Position numbers and translations under genes: made by a program. 64,000 nucleotides of DNA from Massilibacteroides vaginae (GTDB lineage: Bacteria; Bacteroidota; Bacteroidia; Bacteroidales; Tannerellaceae). The notes beneath the pieces are model-generated. The model searched no databases and had not been told where the DNA came from. It worked only from the letters and a program-made list of their open reading frames with translations. The stretch is from the NCBI RefSeq assembly GCF_900178525.1, contig NZ_FXDJ01000009.1, positions 580,263 to 644,262 on the forward strand. Reading direction: 5' to 3'. This document shows positions 8,393-17,065 of the stretch, piece after piece; within the stretch, counting starts at the first letter, position 1, and each line of letters opens with the position of its first letter.

Positions 8393-9553
8393 TTATTTTT
8401 TCGGTTGAGCAATTATAACAATAGGGTTATCGTCTTCTTGCATGTTTTTTATTAATACCTTAGCACGTGGGCTCAAGGAAGATGTGCCAACTCTTTCCAC
8501 ATATTCAAGTATTTCTTCTGGGATAATACGTCCTATAACTTCTTGCTTTTCGTTGATATGCGTGGGAATAAACACAGGCAGCCCATCTATATCATTCAAG
8601 AAACCATAATTTCTATCGTATATCGAAGAGGAATTAACGAAAACTTGCTTGCTTCGTTTATCATAATATCCACAGTAAAGCCCAAAAGCGTTATGACCAA
8701 TTCCATAGTTAAAGAAAATGTAGCGAGAGGTTTCACGTACCAGATGTAATATCTTTTTATCTTTTACAGAGTTTTCCTCTATCGATTTGGCATAAGGTTT
8801 GTTCCCTGTACGAACCACAAAATGAGGAATCAAAGTTTCATCTGTTATTTGATATGCTGTGTCTCCTAAAAAACCTGGTGTCACGTAAAGCTTATTCTCC
8901 AAATAATAAAATAAAGAAAATCCACCAGGTTGATCATCTCGAGTAAACAACTTTGGATCGAAAAAAGAATAATTAGGATATGTTTTATATACCGTGCCGT
9001 TTTTGTCAATTTCTTTAAGTTTAATTGGTTCGTTTCCATTTTTATTTGAAACAGTTACAATATATCTATCATTTCCTAAAGACCATAAATATTGACCATC
9101 AGGATTCCCGTCTACTATTGTTTTAAGTCTTCCGGTTTCAATATCATAACCTTTAAGCCGCGTCACATCGTGGGCATATATAATATTATTTTTTTCATCT
9201 AAGGGATTAGAATGTAGCATAAACCGTCTATACTCTTCCGGTCCTCCTCCCTCTTTACTTATTTGATGAATAAATTTCCCAGTTTTTCTATCAAACAAAC
9301 AAGCTTTCTTAAAAATATCTATAGCTACTATATATTTAGCTGTAACATAATATCTAGAAGTTGGAGTTAATAAACCATCAGGGTGAGTTTCAAGAGGGAT
9401 ATATTCTACTTTATCGAAAATTGAACTCATCGGGATATTTCCTTGTTTTGCTTTTGTTAAATCAATAGTAAAACAAGAGTTCTGAGAATACATAAAGGGC
9501 GCTATTATCATCCCACAAAGCAAAATAAATAAAATTCTGTATTTCATAAACAT
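8393..9553 (-). CDS. 6-bladed beta-propeller exported protein beside a peptide precursor
   Basis: A 386-residue protein with a signal peptide (ILFILLCGMIIAPFMYSQ) belonging to the Bacteroidetes 6-bladed beta-propeller family. Typical repeats are visible: IFDKVEYIPLETHPDGLLT, then YIVAIDIFKKACLFDRKTGKF, then EYRRFMLHSNPLDEKNNIIYA. Proteins of this family often sit next to GG-Bacteroidales peptide precursors, as here: the precursor lies 70 bp upstream in the same direction, separated by a strong hairpin. Their role in that setting is not established; binding or presenting the exported peptide is a guess. Start chosen as ATG at 9553, or the in-frame ATG two codons later. Confidence 0.75.
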   Translation of the reverse strand: MFMKYRILFILLCGMIIAPFMYSQNSCFTIDLTKAKQGNIPMSSIFDKVEYIPLETHPDGLLTPTSRYYVTAKYIVAIDIFKKACLFDRKTGKFIHQISKEGGGPEEYRRFMLHSNPLDEKNNIIYAHDVTRLKGYDIETGRLKTIVDGNPDGQYLWSLGNDRYIVTVSNKNGNEPIKLKEIDKNGTVYKTYPNYSFFDPKLFTRDDQPGGFSLFYYLENKLYVTPGFLGDTAYQITDETLIPHFVVRTGNKPYAKSIEENSVKDKKILHLVRETSRYIFFNYGIGHNAFGLYCGYYDKRSKQVFVNSSSIYDRNYGFLNDIDGLPVFIPTHINEKQEVIGRIIPEEILEYVERVGTSSLSPRAKVLIKNMQEDDNPIVIIAQPKK

Positions 9554-9567
9554 GGTATTTTATTCAA

Positions 9568-9612
9568 AAAATATCTGAAGAAGAGAATTTAAATCTCTTC
9601 TTCAGATATTTT
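9568..9612 (-). terminator. Perfect 19-bp hairpin between peptide precursor and propeller gene
   Basis: Core arms ATATCTGAAGAAGAGA (9571-9586) and its exact complement (9594-9609) enclose a 7-base loop; A/T pairs extend the stem to 19 bp. On the minus strand it is followed by a T run. It starts 12 bp after the precursor stop codon and ends before the propeller ATG. This fits a terminator or attenuator giving much more precursor than downstream mRNA, and it would also protect the precursor transcript's 3' end. Confidence 0.75.
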
Positions 9613-9623
9613 GAAAAAACTTA

Positions 9624-9824
9624 TTAGCTATAACATCTCACATCTTGACCTGCAGAAGACCAAACTCCCATCCATGCAGAAGCAACTTCCCAACTATTAG
9701 TAGAGAAGCTACCACCGTCACTACTACCTGATCTGTAACACGTCCATCCTCCTTTTACTTTTTTCATTTCATCAGGTGTTAAAACTGTTTTTCCACCCAA
9801 GCTAATTTTACTTAATTTTCTCAT
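9624..9824 (-). CDS. GG-leader peptide precursor (GG-Bacteroidales natural-product precursor family)
   Basis: A 66-residue peptide. The leader MRKLSKISLGGKTVLTPDEM continues to KKVKGG, matching the double-glycine leader class seen in Bacteroidales (TIGR04149-like: KL.KI.L, then L..EEMK.VKGG). Cleavage after G26 would release a 40-residue core beginning WTCYRSGSSDGG and ending VRCYS. The core holds two cysteines (C29 and C64), near its two ends, and is rich in Ser, Gly and Trp; a terminal disulphide or another crosslink is possible. No modification enzyme or peptidase-containing exporter lies in the window. Its upstream region is cut 24 bp before the ATG by IS4 copy 2, so its native promoter is probably lost. 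Confidence 0.8.
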   Translation of the reverse strand: MRKLSKISLGGKTVLTPDEMKKVKGGWTCYRSGSSDGGSFSTNSWEVASAWMGVWSSAGQDVRCYS

Positions 9825-9847
9825 TGTAATAATTTATTAAATTGTTA

Positions 9848-11162
9848 CATTGCTGTCCCATTAAAATCTAAAATAGTTCTTTGAAATATTTGAAATATAG
9901 TTAGTTAGGTCGGTTTTTCGAGCGCGACGATTTCAATTCATAACTTTGCAGTTCATAATAATTGCTATAATGAATAAAGAGAAGTATGTGTTTGCTCAAT
10001 TGATCTCATTCTTGAACGAAGATAAGTTTCGGCGTATAGTTAACAAGTACCAAGGGAATCGCTATATAAAGCATTTCACTTGTTGGAATCAACTGCTTGC
10101 ATTGATGTTCGGACAACTCTCCAACAGAGAAAGTTTGCGAGATTTGATTATCGCTCTTGATGCTCATCATTCCAAGTGTTATCATTTGGGTATGGGCAAA
10201 AATGTCTCAAAATCATCTTTGGCAAGAGCCAATCAAGATAGAGACTATCACATCTTTGAAGAGTATGCCTACTATCTGGTAAATGAAGCCAGAGAGAAGC
10301 GCGTCGCTACCATCTTTAAACTCGGAGGAAACGTATATGCGTTCGATTCGACAACCATTAATCTGTGTCTTACTGTATTCTGGTGGGCTAAATTCCGCAA
10401 GAAGAAAGGCGGAATTAAAGTACATACATTATATGATGTAGAAACACAGATACCGGCATTCTTTCATATCACTGAAGCGGCAGTACACGATTCAAAGGCG
10501 ATGAAAGAAATACCTTATGATCCGGGGTCATACTACATCTTTGATCGTGCATACAGTAATTTCAAAATGTTGTATAAGATTCATCAGATTGAAGCATACT
10601 TCGTTATTAGGGCAAAAAAGAATCTGCAATACAAACCCATTAAATGGAAACGAAGGATGCCGAAGAATGTGCTTTCAGATATGGCTATCGAATTGATCGG
10701 ATTCTATCCGAAGCAATACTATCCAGACAAACTTCGATTAGTCCGGTATTGGGATGAAGAACAAAAACGAGAGTTTGTATTTCTGACCAATGCAATGCAC
10801 ATTTCTGCTCTACAAGTTGCGGATTTGTATAAAAACCGATGGCAAGTAGAACTGTTTTTCAAATGGTTAAAACAGCACCTTAAGATCAAAAAGTTTTGGG
10901 GTACTACTGAGAATGCCGTTCGAATTCAAATTTATGCTGCCATATGTACATATTGCCTAGTGGCAATCATTCAACACGATATGCAACTGGGCAGAAGCAC
11001 ATACGAAGTTCTTCAAATATTAAGCATTTCATTAACCGACAAAATCATCTTCGAGATCTTTTTGACAAAACTATATTTCAAAATGACAAAGAACGATTTG
11101 GACCAAATGGACCTAGCTTATTTAATTTTTAATTACGTCCCAATTTTAATGGGACACTAATG
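9848..11162 (+). mobile_element. IS4-family insertion sequence, copy 2 (full length)
   Basis: A 1,315-bp element in the same orientation as copy 1 and with the same ends (left CATTGCTGTCCCATTAAAAT; right complement CATTAGTGTCCCATTAAAAT). The two copies bracket 8340-9847, a composite-transposon-like layout. No target-site duplication is apparent at the outer or inner ends, so the layout may reflect two insertions rather than one composite unit. Confidence 0.9.
9970..11160 (+). CDS. IS4-family transposase (DUF4372 plus DDE domain), C-terminal frameshift
   Basis: From the ATG at 9970 this reads 396 residues. The N-terminal DUF4372-like domain (HFTCWNQLLALMFGQLSNRES) is followed by the DDE catalytic core: D126 (AFDSTT), D192 (IFDRAYSNF) and E294 in the YKNRWQVE signature (Y287, R290, E294). 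Compared with copy 1, one C is missing after 11044 in ACCGACAAAA, so the last 36 residues are read in another frame and the stop falls inside the right inverted repeat. The copy-1 ending GPSLFNF is presumably the ancestral one. All catalytic residues precede the shift, so activity may be reduced rather than abolished. Confidence 0.85.
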   Translation: MNKEKYVFAQLISFLNEDKFRRIVNKYQGNRYIKHFTCWNQLLALMFGQLSNRESLRDLIIALDAHHSKCYHLGMGKNVSKSSLARANQDRDYHIFEEYAYYLVNEAREKRVATIFKLGGNVYAFDSTTINLCLTVFWWAKFRKKKGGIKVHTLYDVETQIPAFFHITEAAVHDSKAMKEIPYDPGSYYIFDRAYSNFKMLYKIHQIEAYFVIRAKKNLQYKPIKWKRRMPKNVLSDMAIELIGFYPKQYYPDKLRLVRYWDEEQKREFVFLTNAMHISALQVADLYKNRWQVELFFKWLKQHLKIKKFWGTTENAVRIQIYAAICTYCLVAIIQHDMQLGRSTYEVLQILSISLTDKIIFEIFLTKLYFKMTKNDLDQMDLAYLIFNYVPILMGH

Positions 11163-11450
11163 AACCTAAATAATTTCGGATTAAAAAAATAAAGCAATCG
11201 CAATATACTATTCTTTTGTTGTAAAACAACATCAAACACGTCATTTTTTCTGTCATCCCCGACCGTTCCTCTTTGTCGTTCCGGCTATCTTCTTTGTCAT
11301 CCCGACCGCTCCTCTTTTCAACCAAACTGCTCCTCTTTGTTATCCCGACTGTCCCTTCCCTGTCATCCCGACCGAAGTGGAGGGATCTCTGCATGGAGCT
11401 TCGTTCAATGGGAGGGGAATATGCACAGGAAAAAACAACATAGTAATGTC
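11163..11450. repeat. Intergenic dispersed repeats
   Basis: No gene seen. From about 11255 there are short degenerate repeats of the CATCCCGACCG / CTCCTCTTTG type and one copy of the module with GAGGGATCTCTGCATGG and CTTCGTTCAAT (about 11370-11410), also present at 6.4 kb and in the 56-kb island. An 82-codon frame across this stretch is an artefact of the repeats. Confidence 0.7.
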
Positions 11451-11459
11451 TTTCAAAAC

Positions 11460-11555
11460 ATAAAGGTTATTTTTTCAAATATAAAGGTTATTTTTTGAAA
11501 AATATCCTTTATGTTTTTTGGCTTTTTATGTCATTGAATATCAACGACTTATAAA
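11460..11555 (+). repeat. Phased 21-bp triple-motif element, copy A (mixed orientation)
   Basis: Three 11-bp motifs start at 11460, 11481 and 11502, exactly 21 bp apart. The first two read ATAAAGGTTAT, the third ATATCCTTTAT, i.e. the opposite strand of the same motif. The third is followed by GTTTTTT and, about 30 bp later, by TATCAACGACTTATAAACAC, which resembles the tail of copy B. Non-coding, between the repeats and the terminator of the oxidoreductase gene. Confidence 0.75.
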
Positions 11556-11584
11556 CACCCTCGAAATTGACGGTTTAGAGGGGG

Positions 11585-11614
11585 AAAACAGGCGGATTTT
11601 CAACCGCCTGTTTT
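11585..11614 (-). terminator. Terminator of the Gfo/Idh/MocA gene ending at 11623
   Basis: Arms AAAACAGGCGG and CCGCCTGTTTT form an 11-bp perfect stem with a 7-8 base loop directly after the stop codon on the minus strand. Confidence 0.75.
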
Positions 11615-11622
11615 AAGGGTTT

Positions 11623-12981
11623 TCAATAGATAAATGGTTTTCCGCCTGCAAGAATTTGCTTTGTGTTTTCGTCGAATACGACTCTTTGCCCGGTGCGGTA
11701 TGCGGCATTTGCCATTCCGCAAGCTATGGCATGACTATATCCTGCTTCAACCGGACAGTTCGTTTTTTTGTTTTTTGTTTTTACGCATTCCATCCAGTTG
11801 CGCATATGGGCGGATGTTAACGGATCGCCTCCGGTATTCGCTCCCGCTTCCGCATGTGTTTCCGGGAGTTTGAATGGCTCTAATAAATTAGGTTGCATAT
11901 TCATAGCGGCAGCTTCCCGTTCTCTCATTCCACCGGTTGGGGTAACTTCGTTTGTATCCAGATTAAGCATTCCGCCGTTTGAGTAATATAGTTCTTTTAC
12001 ATCGCCGGCGCTATTGCTAAAACGGGAAGAGTAGACCACCTGAAAGCCCTTTTGCGGATTATCTGTCGGTCCGTAGTCAAACACGGCAGTCAGGGTGTCG
12101 GCATTTGTGCGCCCATCGGGCCATTGATAGATGCCCCCGTTGGCCACCACGCTGCGGGGATATTTCAACTTGGTAAACCAATGCACGGTATCAATCTGAT
12201 GGCACATCCATTGCCCCGGAATACCGGAGGAATAAGGCCAGAACAAACGATACTCCAGGTATTTTCTGGGATCCCAGGTAGTTGGTGGACGGTTCATCTG
12301 ATAGCGCACCCAATCCACATCTTCCTCACGGATGGAGGCGCATTCTTTTGGTCTTCTCCAACGCCCGGGCTGGTTTACGTTCCAACACATTTCTACCATA
12401 TTAATATTTCCGAATTTACCCGATTCTATGTATTCGGAGGCCGCTTTGTAATTTGCGCCGCTACGCCGTTGCGATCCGATCTGCACAACAATTCCGGCAG
12501 CAAGGCAGGCAGTCAACGCTTCATTGGCATCGTTCATCGTTTCGGCAAACGGTTTTTCCACGTAAGCATCTTTTCCAGCTTTCGCCGCTTCAACCAAATG
12601 CAACGCGTGTTGGAAATCCGCTGTGCTTATAATTACCGCATCTATATCTTTGCGGTCATAAAGTTCTTCATTGTTGCGGCAAGAAGCGATATCCCATCCT
12701 GTTTTTTCTTTCAGAAAAGCCTGTCCCGCTTCCCTGCGAACACTCCAGATATCCGACAATGCCACAAATTCGAAATTCAGCTCCTTTGCATGATTCATAA
12801 AACAAGGAAAGAGCGAACCTTTAAAGCGGTCTGAAAAGCCAACGACGCCCACTTGTATCCTATCGTTTGCCCCTATTACACGTCCATAACTACGAGCAGA
12901 AAGTCCGGTCGCAAAGCCACCGAATGTTAATCCGGCTACACCGGCTGTGGCTTTTTTAATAAAATCTCTTCTGGTTGACAT
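11623..12981 (-). CDS. Gfo/Idh/MocA family oxidoreductase, Tat-exported
   Basis: A 452-residue NAD(P)-dependent sugar-type oxidoreductase. The N-terminus STRRDFIKKATAGVAGLTFGG is a twin-arginine signal, so the enzyme folds with cofactor in the cytoplasm and is exported. The Rossmann start is QVGVVGFSDRFKGS (43-56) and the family's EKP motif is at 142-144 (VEKPFAET). The C-terminal part carries WMCHQIDTVHW, typical of the substrate-binding half. Substrate cannot be told from sequence. It lies downstream of a second, distinct Gfo protein (13224-14609) in the same direction, with a foldback element between them that may affect read-through. Confidence 0.88.
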   Translation of the reverse strand: MSTRRDFIKKATAGVAGLTFGGFATGLSARSYGRVIGANDRIQVGVVGFSDRFKGSLFPCFMNHAKELNFEFVALSDIWSVRREAGQAFLKEKTGWDIASCRNNEELYDRKDIDAVIISTADFQHALHLVEAAKAGKDAYVEKPFAETMNDANEALTACLAAGIVVQIGSQRRSGANYKAASEYIESGKFGNINMVEMCWNVNQPGRWRRPKECASIREEDVDWVRYQMNRPPTTWDPRKYLEYRLFWPYSSGIPGQWMCHQIDTVHWFTKLKYPRSVVANGGIYQWPDGRTNADTLTAVFDYGPTDNPQKGFQVVYSSRFSNSAGDVKELYYSNGGMLNLDTNEVTPTGGMREREAAAMNMQPNLLEPFKLPETHAEAGANTGGDPLTSAHMRNWMECVKTKNKKTNCPVEAGYSHAIACGMANAAYRTGQRVVFDENTKQILAGGKPFIY

Positions 12982-13042
12982 GGTGATGTTAATATTATTT
13001 GTGAGGGTGTTCTAAAAGTTGGTATTGTTGTACATATATTTA

Positions 13043-13223
13043 GAGCCTGTTTAAATTTTGCTCGTTGCTGTTTTGAGAATTGTTTTCGAGGATATTTTCT
13101 TGTTTTAAAGAGGAGCATAGCGGGCTATGTGACGAAATAAAACAAGGGAATAGACCGAAAAGAAACTCAAAACAGGACGAAAAAACAACATAATATTATT
13201 CTTTGGAAAATTTAAACAGGCTC
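13043..13223. mobile_element. Foldback (MITE-like) element, long form, 181 bp
   Basis: Terminal inverted repeats GAGCCTGTTTAAATTTT and the complement at the far end, flanked by the trinucleotide TTA on both sides (13040-13042 and 13224-13226), which is a plausible target duplication. Inside are further nested inverted pairs (CTGTTTTGAG / CTCAAAACAG and CTTGTTTTA / TAAAACAAG) around CATAGC..GCTATG, so the whole element can fold into one long stem. No open frame of note. Confidence 0.8.
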
Positions 13224-14609
13224 TTACACTATTCGTGTATACTGTTTATTCGCTTCGGGTTTAACCGACGTAAGATCCGCGATTTTCACCGGCTGCCCAC
13301 TCGCGATACTTTTGCGTGCGGCAATACCTACTAAGCAAGCCAAGGCTCCGTCTCTTGCTCCGGCGCATTGTTTCAATGGGTCGGGCGTATTCGGGATGAA
13401 TATCTGATCTTGCAATAGCGCATCGCCACCACCATGTCCGGAGGTGCCATGAGGTATATGGATATACTCCCGTTTTTTGAAGTTGCGGAAAAGAACAATT
13501 TCATCGTAATTTGCATCACTAACGGGTTTGGATTCTTGTATCCAGGCATCGATACGTCCTTTCGTTCCGTTGAAAGCTATGCGGTATCCTTCATAAGGGG
13601 AATAAGTGGTCAACGAATAGGAAACCTGCACTCCATTTTTATAGCTGATGCTTGCGGCCATCTTGTCAAAGATATTGACATCATTTTTAAACACACAGCC
13701 ATCACGAAGATAGCCATCGTATTTTTCATTTTCAACATAAATTTTCCGGTAATAATCATTCTTGGTTACATCCCAAAAGAAATTACAGTCTTTGGTGTGA
13801 TTGCATGTACGGCAGTTTTCCGCGCGGAAAGGACCGTTCTTTCCATAAAATTCCAAAGAGCCCAATCCGAATACCGTTTCCGGATCACTATCGATCCACC
13901 AGTTCAGGAGGTCAAAGTGATGGCTTGCTTTATGCACCCAAAGCGAACCGCCCTTTTCCACCAATCTATGCCATCGCCGGAAGTAATCCGCTCCATGCGA
14001 TGTGTCTAAGTACCAGTGAAAATCTACAGAGGTTAGTTCACCAATCTCGCCGGCGCGCAGCATCTCCCAGATTTTGGCACGGTGTGGAGAGTAGCGGTAG
14101 TTAAACGTGACCCGGCAGTTCTTTCCCGTTCTTTTTTCAGCGTCCAGAATAGCCTGTATCTTTTGTTCGTCAATCGTCATTGGTTTTTCGGTCAGCACAT
14201 TCGCGCCCAATTCCATACCGCGGATTATAAATTCATGGTGTGTAGCATCGACTGTTGTTACGATCAGCAGATCCGGTTTTGTATCTGCCATCATTTTTTC
14301 GAAGTCGGTAAACGTCGGACAACTCGCCCCGATATATTCTTTCCCGAAAGCAAGACGCCCGGGATTAATATCGCATAAACCAACAAATTCGAGTTGGTCG
14401 GAATAGCGTTTCACCAGATCACGCCCCCACATGCCACATCCGCGTGAGCCTGTGCCGATAAGGGCAACCTTTGTTTTTTTAGTAAGGGCGGCCGTCGAAC
14501 TCAGTTCTTCCGCGTTCAGATTTGACGGATTAAGCAAAGCAGTGCCGGCAATAGCACCTGTAGAGGCTAAGAAATGCCTCCTGGACATAGATTTAAGCTG
14601 ATTTTTCAT
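13224..14609 (-). CDS. Gfo/Idh/MocA family oxidoreductase, Tat-exported
   Basis: A 461-residue member of the same superfamily as its neighbour but clearly different in sequence. Twin arginines R10-R11 in MSRRHFLASTGAIAGTALL mark a Tat signal. The nucleotide-binding region is VALIGTGSRGCGMWG (48-62) and the EKP motif is at 141-143 (TEKPMTI). A cysteine cluster CRTCNHTKDCNF may bind metal. C-terminal HGTSGHGGGD is typical of one subgroup. The stop codon TAA is formed by the TTA that flanks the foldback element, so insertion left the C-terminus (QYTRIV) unchanged or only minimally changed. Confidence 0.88.
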   Translation of the reverse strand: MKNQLKSMSRRHFLASTGAIAGTALLNPSNLNAEELSSTAALTKKTKVALIGTGSRGCGMWGRDLVKRYSDQLEFVGLCDINPGRLAFGKEYIGASCPTFTDFEKMMADTKPDLLIVTTVDATHHEFIIRGMELGANVLTEKPMTIDEQKIQAILDAEKRTGKNCRVTFNYRYSPHRAKIWEMLRAGEIGELTSVDFHWYLDTSHGADYFRRWHRLVEKGGSLWVHKASHHFDLLNWWIDSDPETVFGLGSLEFYGKNGPFRAENCRTCNHTKDCNFFWDVTKNDYYRKIYVENEKYDGYLRDGCVFKNDVNIFDKMAASISYKNGVQVSYSLTTYSPYEGYRIAFNGTKGRIDAWIQESKPVSDANYDEIVLFRNFKKREYIHIPHGTSGHGGGDALLQDQIFIPNTPDPLKQCAGARDGALACLVGIAARKSIASGQPVKIADLTSVKPEANKQYTRIV

Positions 14610-14784
14610 TTTCTTATAATTGGTTTTTATTACTATGTATTTTATGGTTTCTTTAAGAACTTGGATGAGCTGCCGAATATATGTGACTAAATTACAATAT
14701 TTTTTTTCACCAACACAAATATCTTTCTATCATTAATATGTACTTTTGCATATTGTCTTAACATTGCACTTAATACAGCGTATT

Positions 14785-16923
14785 ATGAAAGAAATCAGTT
14801 TTTTGGCACTAAGTTTGCTTCTTATTATGGGATGCGTGGAAAATAAAAAAGTAATATTTAAAACGGCGACACCTCCTGTTGCTGTTAAGAAAGAACATGT
14901 AAGAGAGATACATGGAGACAAAGTAGTTGATCCTTATTACTGGATGTACGATTTTTTCGGCAAAGGTCCGGACAGCACCTTGGTAGTGGATTATCTGAAA
15001 GCGGAAAACGCTTATGTAGACACGGTTATGAGCGGAACTGTTGCTTTTCAGGAGGCTTTATTTAATGAAATGAAAGCCCGAATCAAGGAAAAAGACGAGA
15101 GTGTTCCGGTATTCAAAAACGGCTATTATTACTATACCCGGACAGAAGAGGGTTTGGAATATTTTAAATATTGCCGTAAAAAAGGCTCGCTCGACGCACC
15201 CGAAGAGATTCTACTCGACGTGGATGCCCTGGCGGAAGGTCATGCTTACTATGCAGCCGGAGGTTTTTCGGTTAGTGAAGACAATAAGTTACTGGCCTAC
15301 GGCGTGGATAATGTGAGCCGCAGACAATATACAATTTACATCAAAAACCTGGAAACCGGCGAACTTTATCCGGAAGCAATCGCCAATACAAGCGGCGGTT
15401 CGGTTTGGGCAAACGATAATAAGACTTTATATTATACTTCAAAAAACGAGAAAACACTGTTGTCTGAAAAAATCAAACGCCATACCCTCGGAACCGACGC
15501 CTCAAAAGACGCGACTGTTTACGAAGAATCAGATAAGAGTAATTACATCGGCGTGGGAAAGAGTAAAAACAATCAGTACATCATGATTTATTCGCAAGCA
15601 ACTCTTTCTGCTGAACTATTACTGGCTGACGCGTCAAAGGCAGACGCGCAATTCAAGTCTTTCCAGCCTCGTTTGAAGGATGTATTGTATGATGTTATTC
15701 CGCTTGAGAATGAATTCCTGATCCTGACCAATAAAGACGCTGTGAATTTCCGGTTAATGAAATGCCCGATCGACAACACAGGTGTTGAAAACTGGACAGA
15801 CGTAATTGCTCATCGCAAGGATGTATTGATTGAAAGCGTGGATGAGTTTAAAAACTTCTTAGTTGTGGAAGAACGCAAAGAGGGATTGATTCAGTTTCGC
15901 GTGATTAACCGATCGACAGGCGATGAGCACTATATTGATTTCGGAGAGCCAACCTATATGGCTTACACGGCATCAAATCCGGAATACGAAACAGCCAAGG
16001 TGCGTTATGGGTACACTTCACTAACAACACCGAGTTCTACGTATGATTACAACATGGACACGCATGAAAAAACGCTACTGAAGCAACGTGAAGTACTTGG
16101 CGGCTACAACAGTGACGAATATCAGGCAGAACGCATCTACGCGACAGCTAAAGACGGAACGAAGGTGCCCATTTCGTTAGTTTATAAGAAAGGGAGCAAA
16201 CGGGATGGGAAAACGCCTTTACTGCTTTATGCTTACGGAAGTTATGGCGCGAGTATGGATGCCGCGTTCAGCAGCAACCGGTTAAGCTTACTAAACCGCG
16301 GATTCACTTATGCCATCGCACATATCCGCGGCGGACAAGAAATGGGACGGCAATGGTATGAAGACGGCAAGCTGATGAAAAAGAAAAATACGTTTACCGA
16401 TTATATTAATTGTGCCGAATTTCTGATCCAGGAAAAATACACCGCCGCAGAACACCTGTATGCCGAAGGTGGTAGCGCCGGAGGTTTATTAATGGGTGCG
16501 GTAATAAATATGGCTCCACAGCTATGGCGAGGTGTTATTGCTGCCGTTCCGTTTGTGGATGTAGTAAACACCATGCTTGACGAAAGTATACCGTTAACCA
16601 CAAATGAATTCGACGAGTGGGGAAATCCGAAAGAAAAAGACGCTTACCTGTATTTGAAAAGCTACAGCCCATACGAAAATATCGAGAAAAAAGACTATCC
16701 GAATATGTTGGTCACCACCGGATTGCACGACAGTCAGGTACAATACTTCGAGCCGGCTAAATGGGTAGCTAAACTCCGTGATACAAAGACCGACAACAAT
16801 GTGCTGCTGCTGAAAACCAACATGGAGTTCGGTCACGGAGGTGCAAGCGGTCGCTTTGATTATCTAAAAGATATTGCCTTGGAATACGCGTTTTTCCTGA
16901 GTCTGGAAGGTATAACCGAATAA
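14785..16923 (+). CDS. S9A-family prolyl oligopeptidase / oligopeptidase B, lipoprotein
   Basis: A serine peptidase of 712 residues cleaving short peptides; the DPYYWMYDFFGKG start and residues around KDGTKVPISLVYKKG are those of the oligopeptidase B (PtrB) group. The N-terminal beta-propeller is followed by an alpha/beta hydrolase domain with nucleophile S564 in EGGSAGGLLMG and histidine H684 in EFGHGGASGRFD. The start at 14785 gives MKEISFLALSLLLIMGC, a lipoprotein signal with Cys lipobox; an upstream TTG-initiated extension would bury it. The -7 box TACTTTTG (14741-14748) agrees with this start. Divergent from the Gfo gene. Confidence 0.9.
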   Translation: MKEISFLALSLLLIMGCVENKKVIFKTATPPVAVKKEHVREIHGDKVVDPYYWMYDFFGKGPDSTLVVDYLKAENAYVDTVMSGTVAFQEALFNEMKARIKEKDESVPVFKNGYYYYTRTEEGLEYFKYCRKKGSLDAPEEILLDVDALAEGHAYYAAGGFSVSEDNKLLAYGVDNVSRRQYTIYIKNLETGELYPEAIANTSGGSVWANDNKTLYYTSKNEKTLLSEKIKRHTLGTDASKDATVYEESDKSNYIGVGKSKNNQYIMIYSQATLSAELLLADASKADAQFKSFQPRLKDVLYDVIPLENEFLILTNKDAVNFRLMKCPIDNTGVENWTDVIAHRKDVLIESVDEFKNFLVVEERKEGLIQFRVINRSTGDEHYIDFGEPTYMAYTASNPEYETAKVRYGYTSLTTPSSTYDYNMDTHEKTLLKQREVLGGYNSDEYQAERIYATAKDGTKVPISLVYKKGSKRDGKTPLLLYAYGSYGASMDAAFSSNRLSLLNRGFTYAIAHIRGGQEMGRQWYEDGKLMKKKNTFTDYINCAEFLIQEKYTAAEHLYAEGGSAGGLLMGAVINMAPQLWRGVIAAVPFVDVVNTMLDESIPLTTNEFDEWGNPKEKDAYLYLKSYSPYENIEKKDYPNMLVTTGLHDSQVQYFEPAKWVAKLRDTKTDNNVLLLKTNMEFGHGGASGRFDYLKDIALEYAFFLSLEGITE

Positions 16924-17065
16924 AGATACATGTAGCAAAAAATTTGCAGATATCACAATTAACAAATGTCTTTTTTTTGGGGATGTTGCTAATATTTAAT
17001 AATTTATACATATATTTGCAGGCGACTAATTAAATTGTTTTATTCAAATTTTTAACTATTATTTC

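Noticed and set aside
8340-9847. A true composite transposon made of the two IS4 copies
   Set aside because: The copies are direct repeats around a small cargo, but no outer target duplication is visible and the gene to the left is broken without a matching right part, so separate insertions or rearrangement are equally likely.
11146-11394. An 82-codon minus-strand frame
   Set aside because: It runs through dispersed repeats (RDDREG and NDKEERSG-type translations) and the IS end; no coding character.
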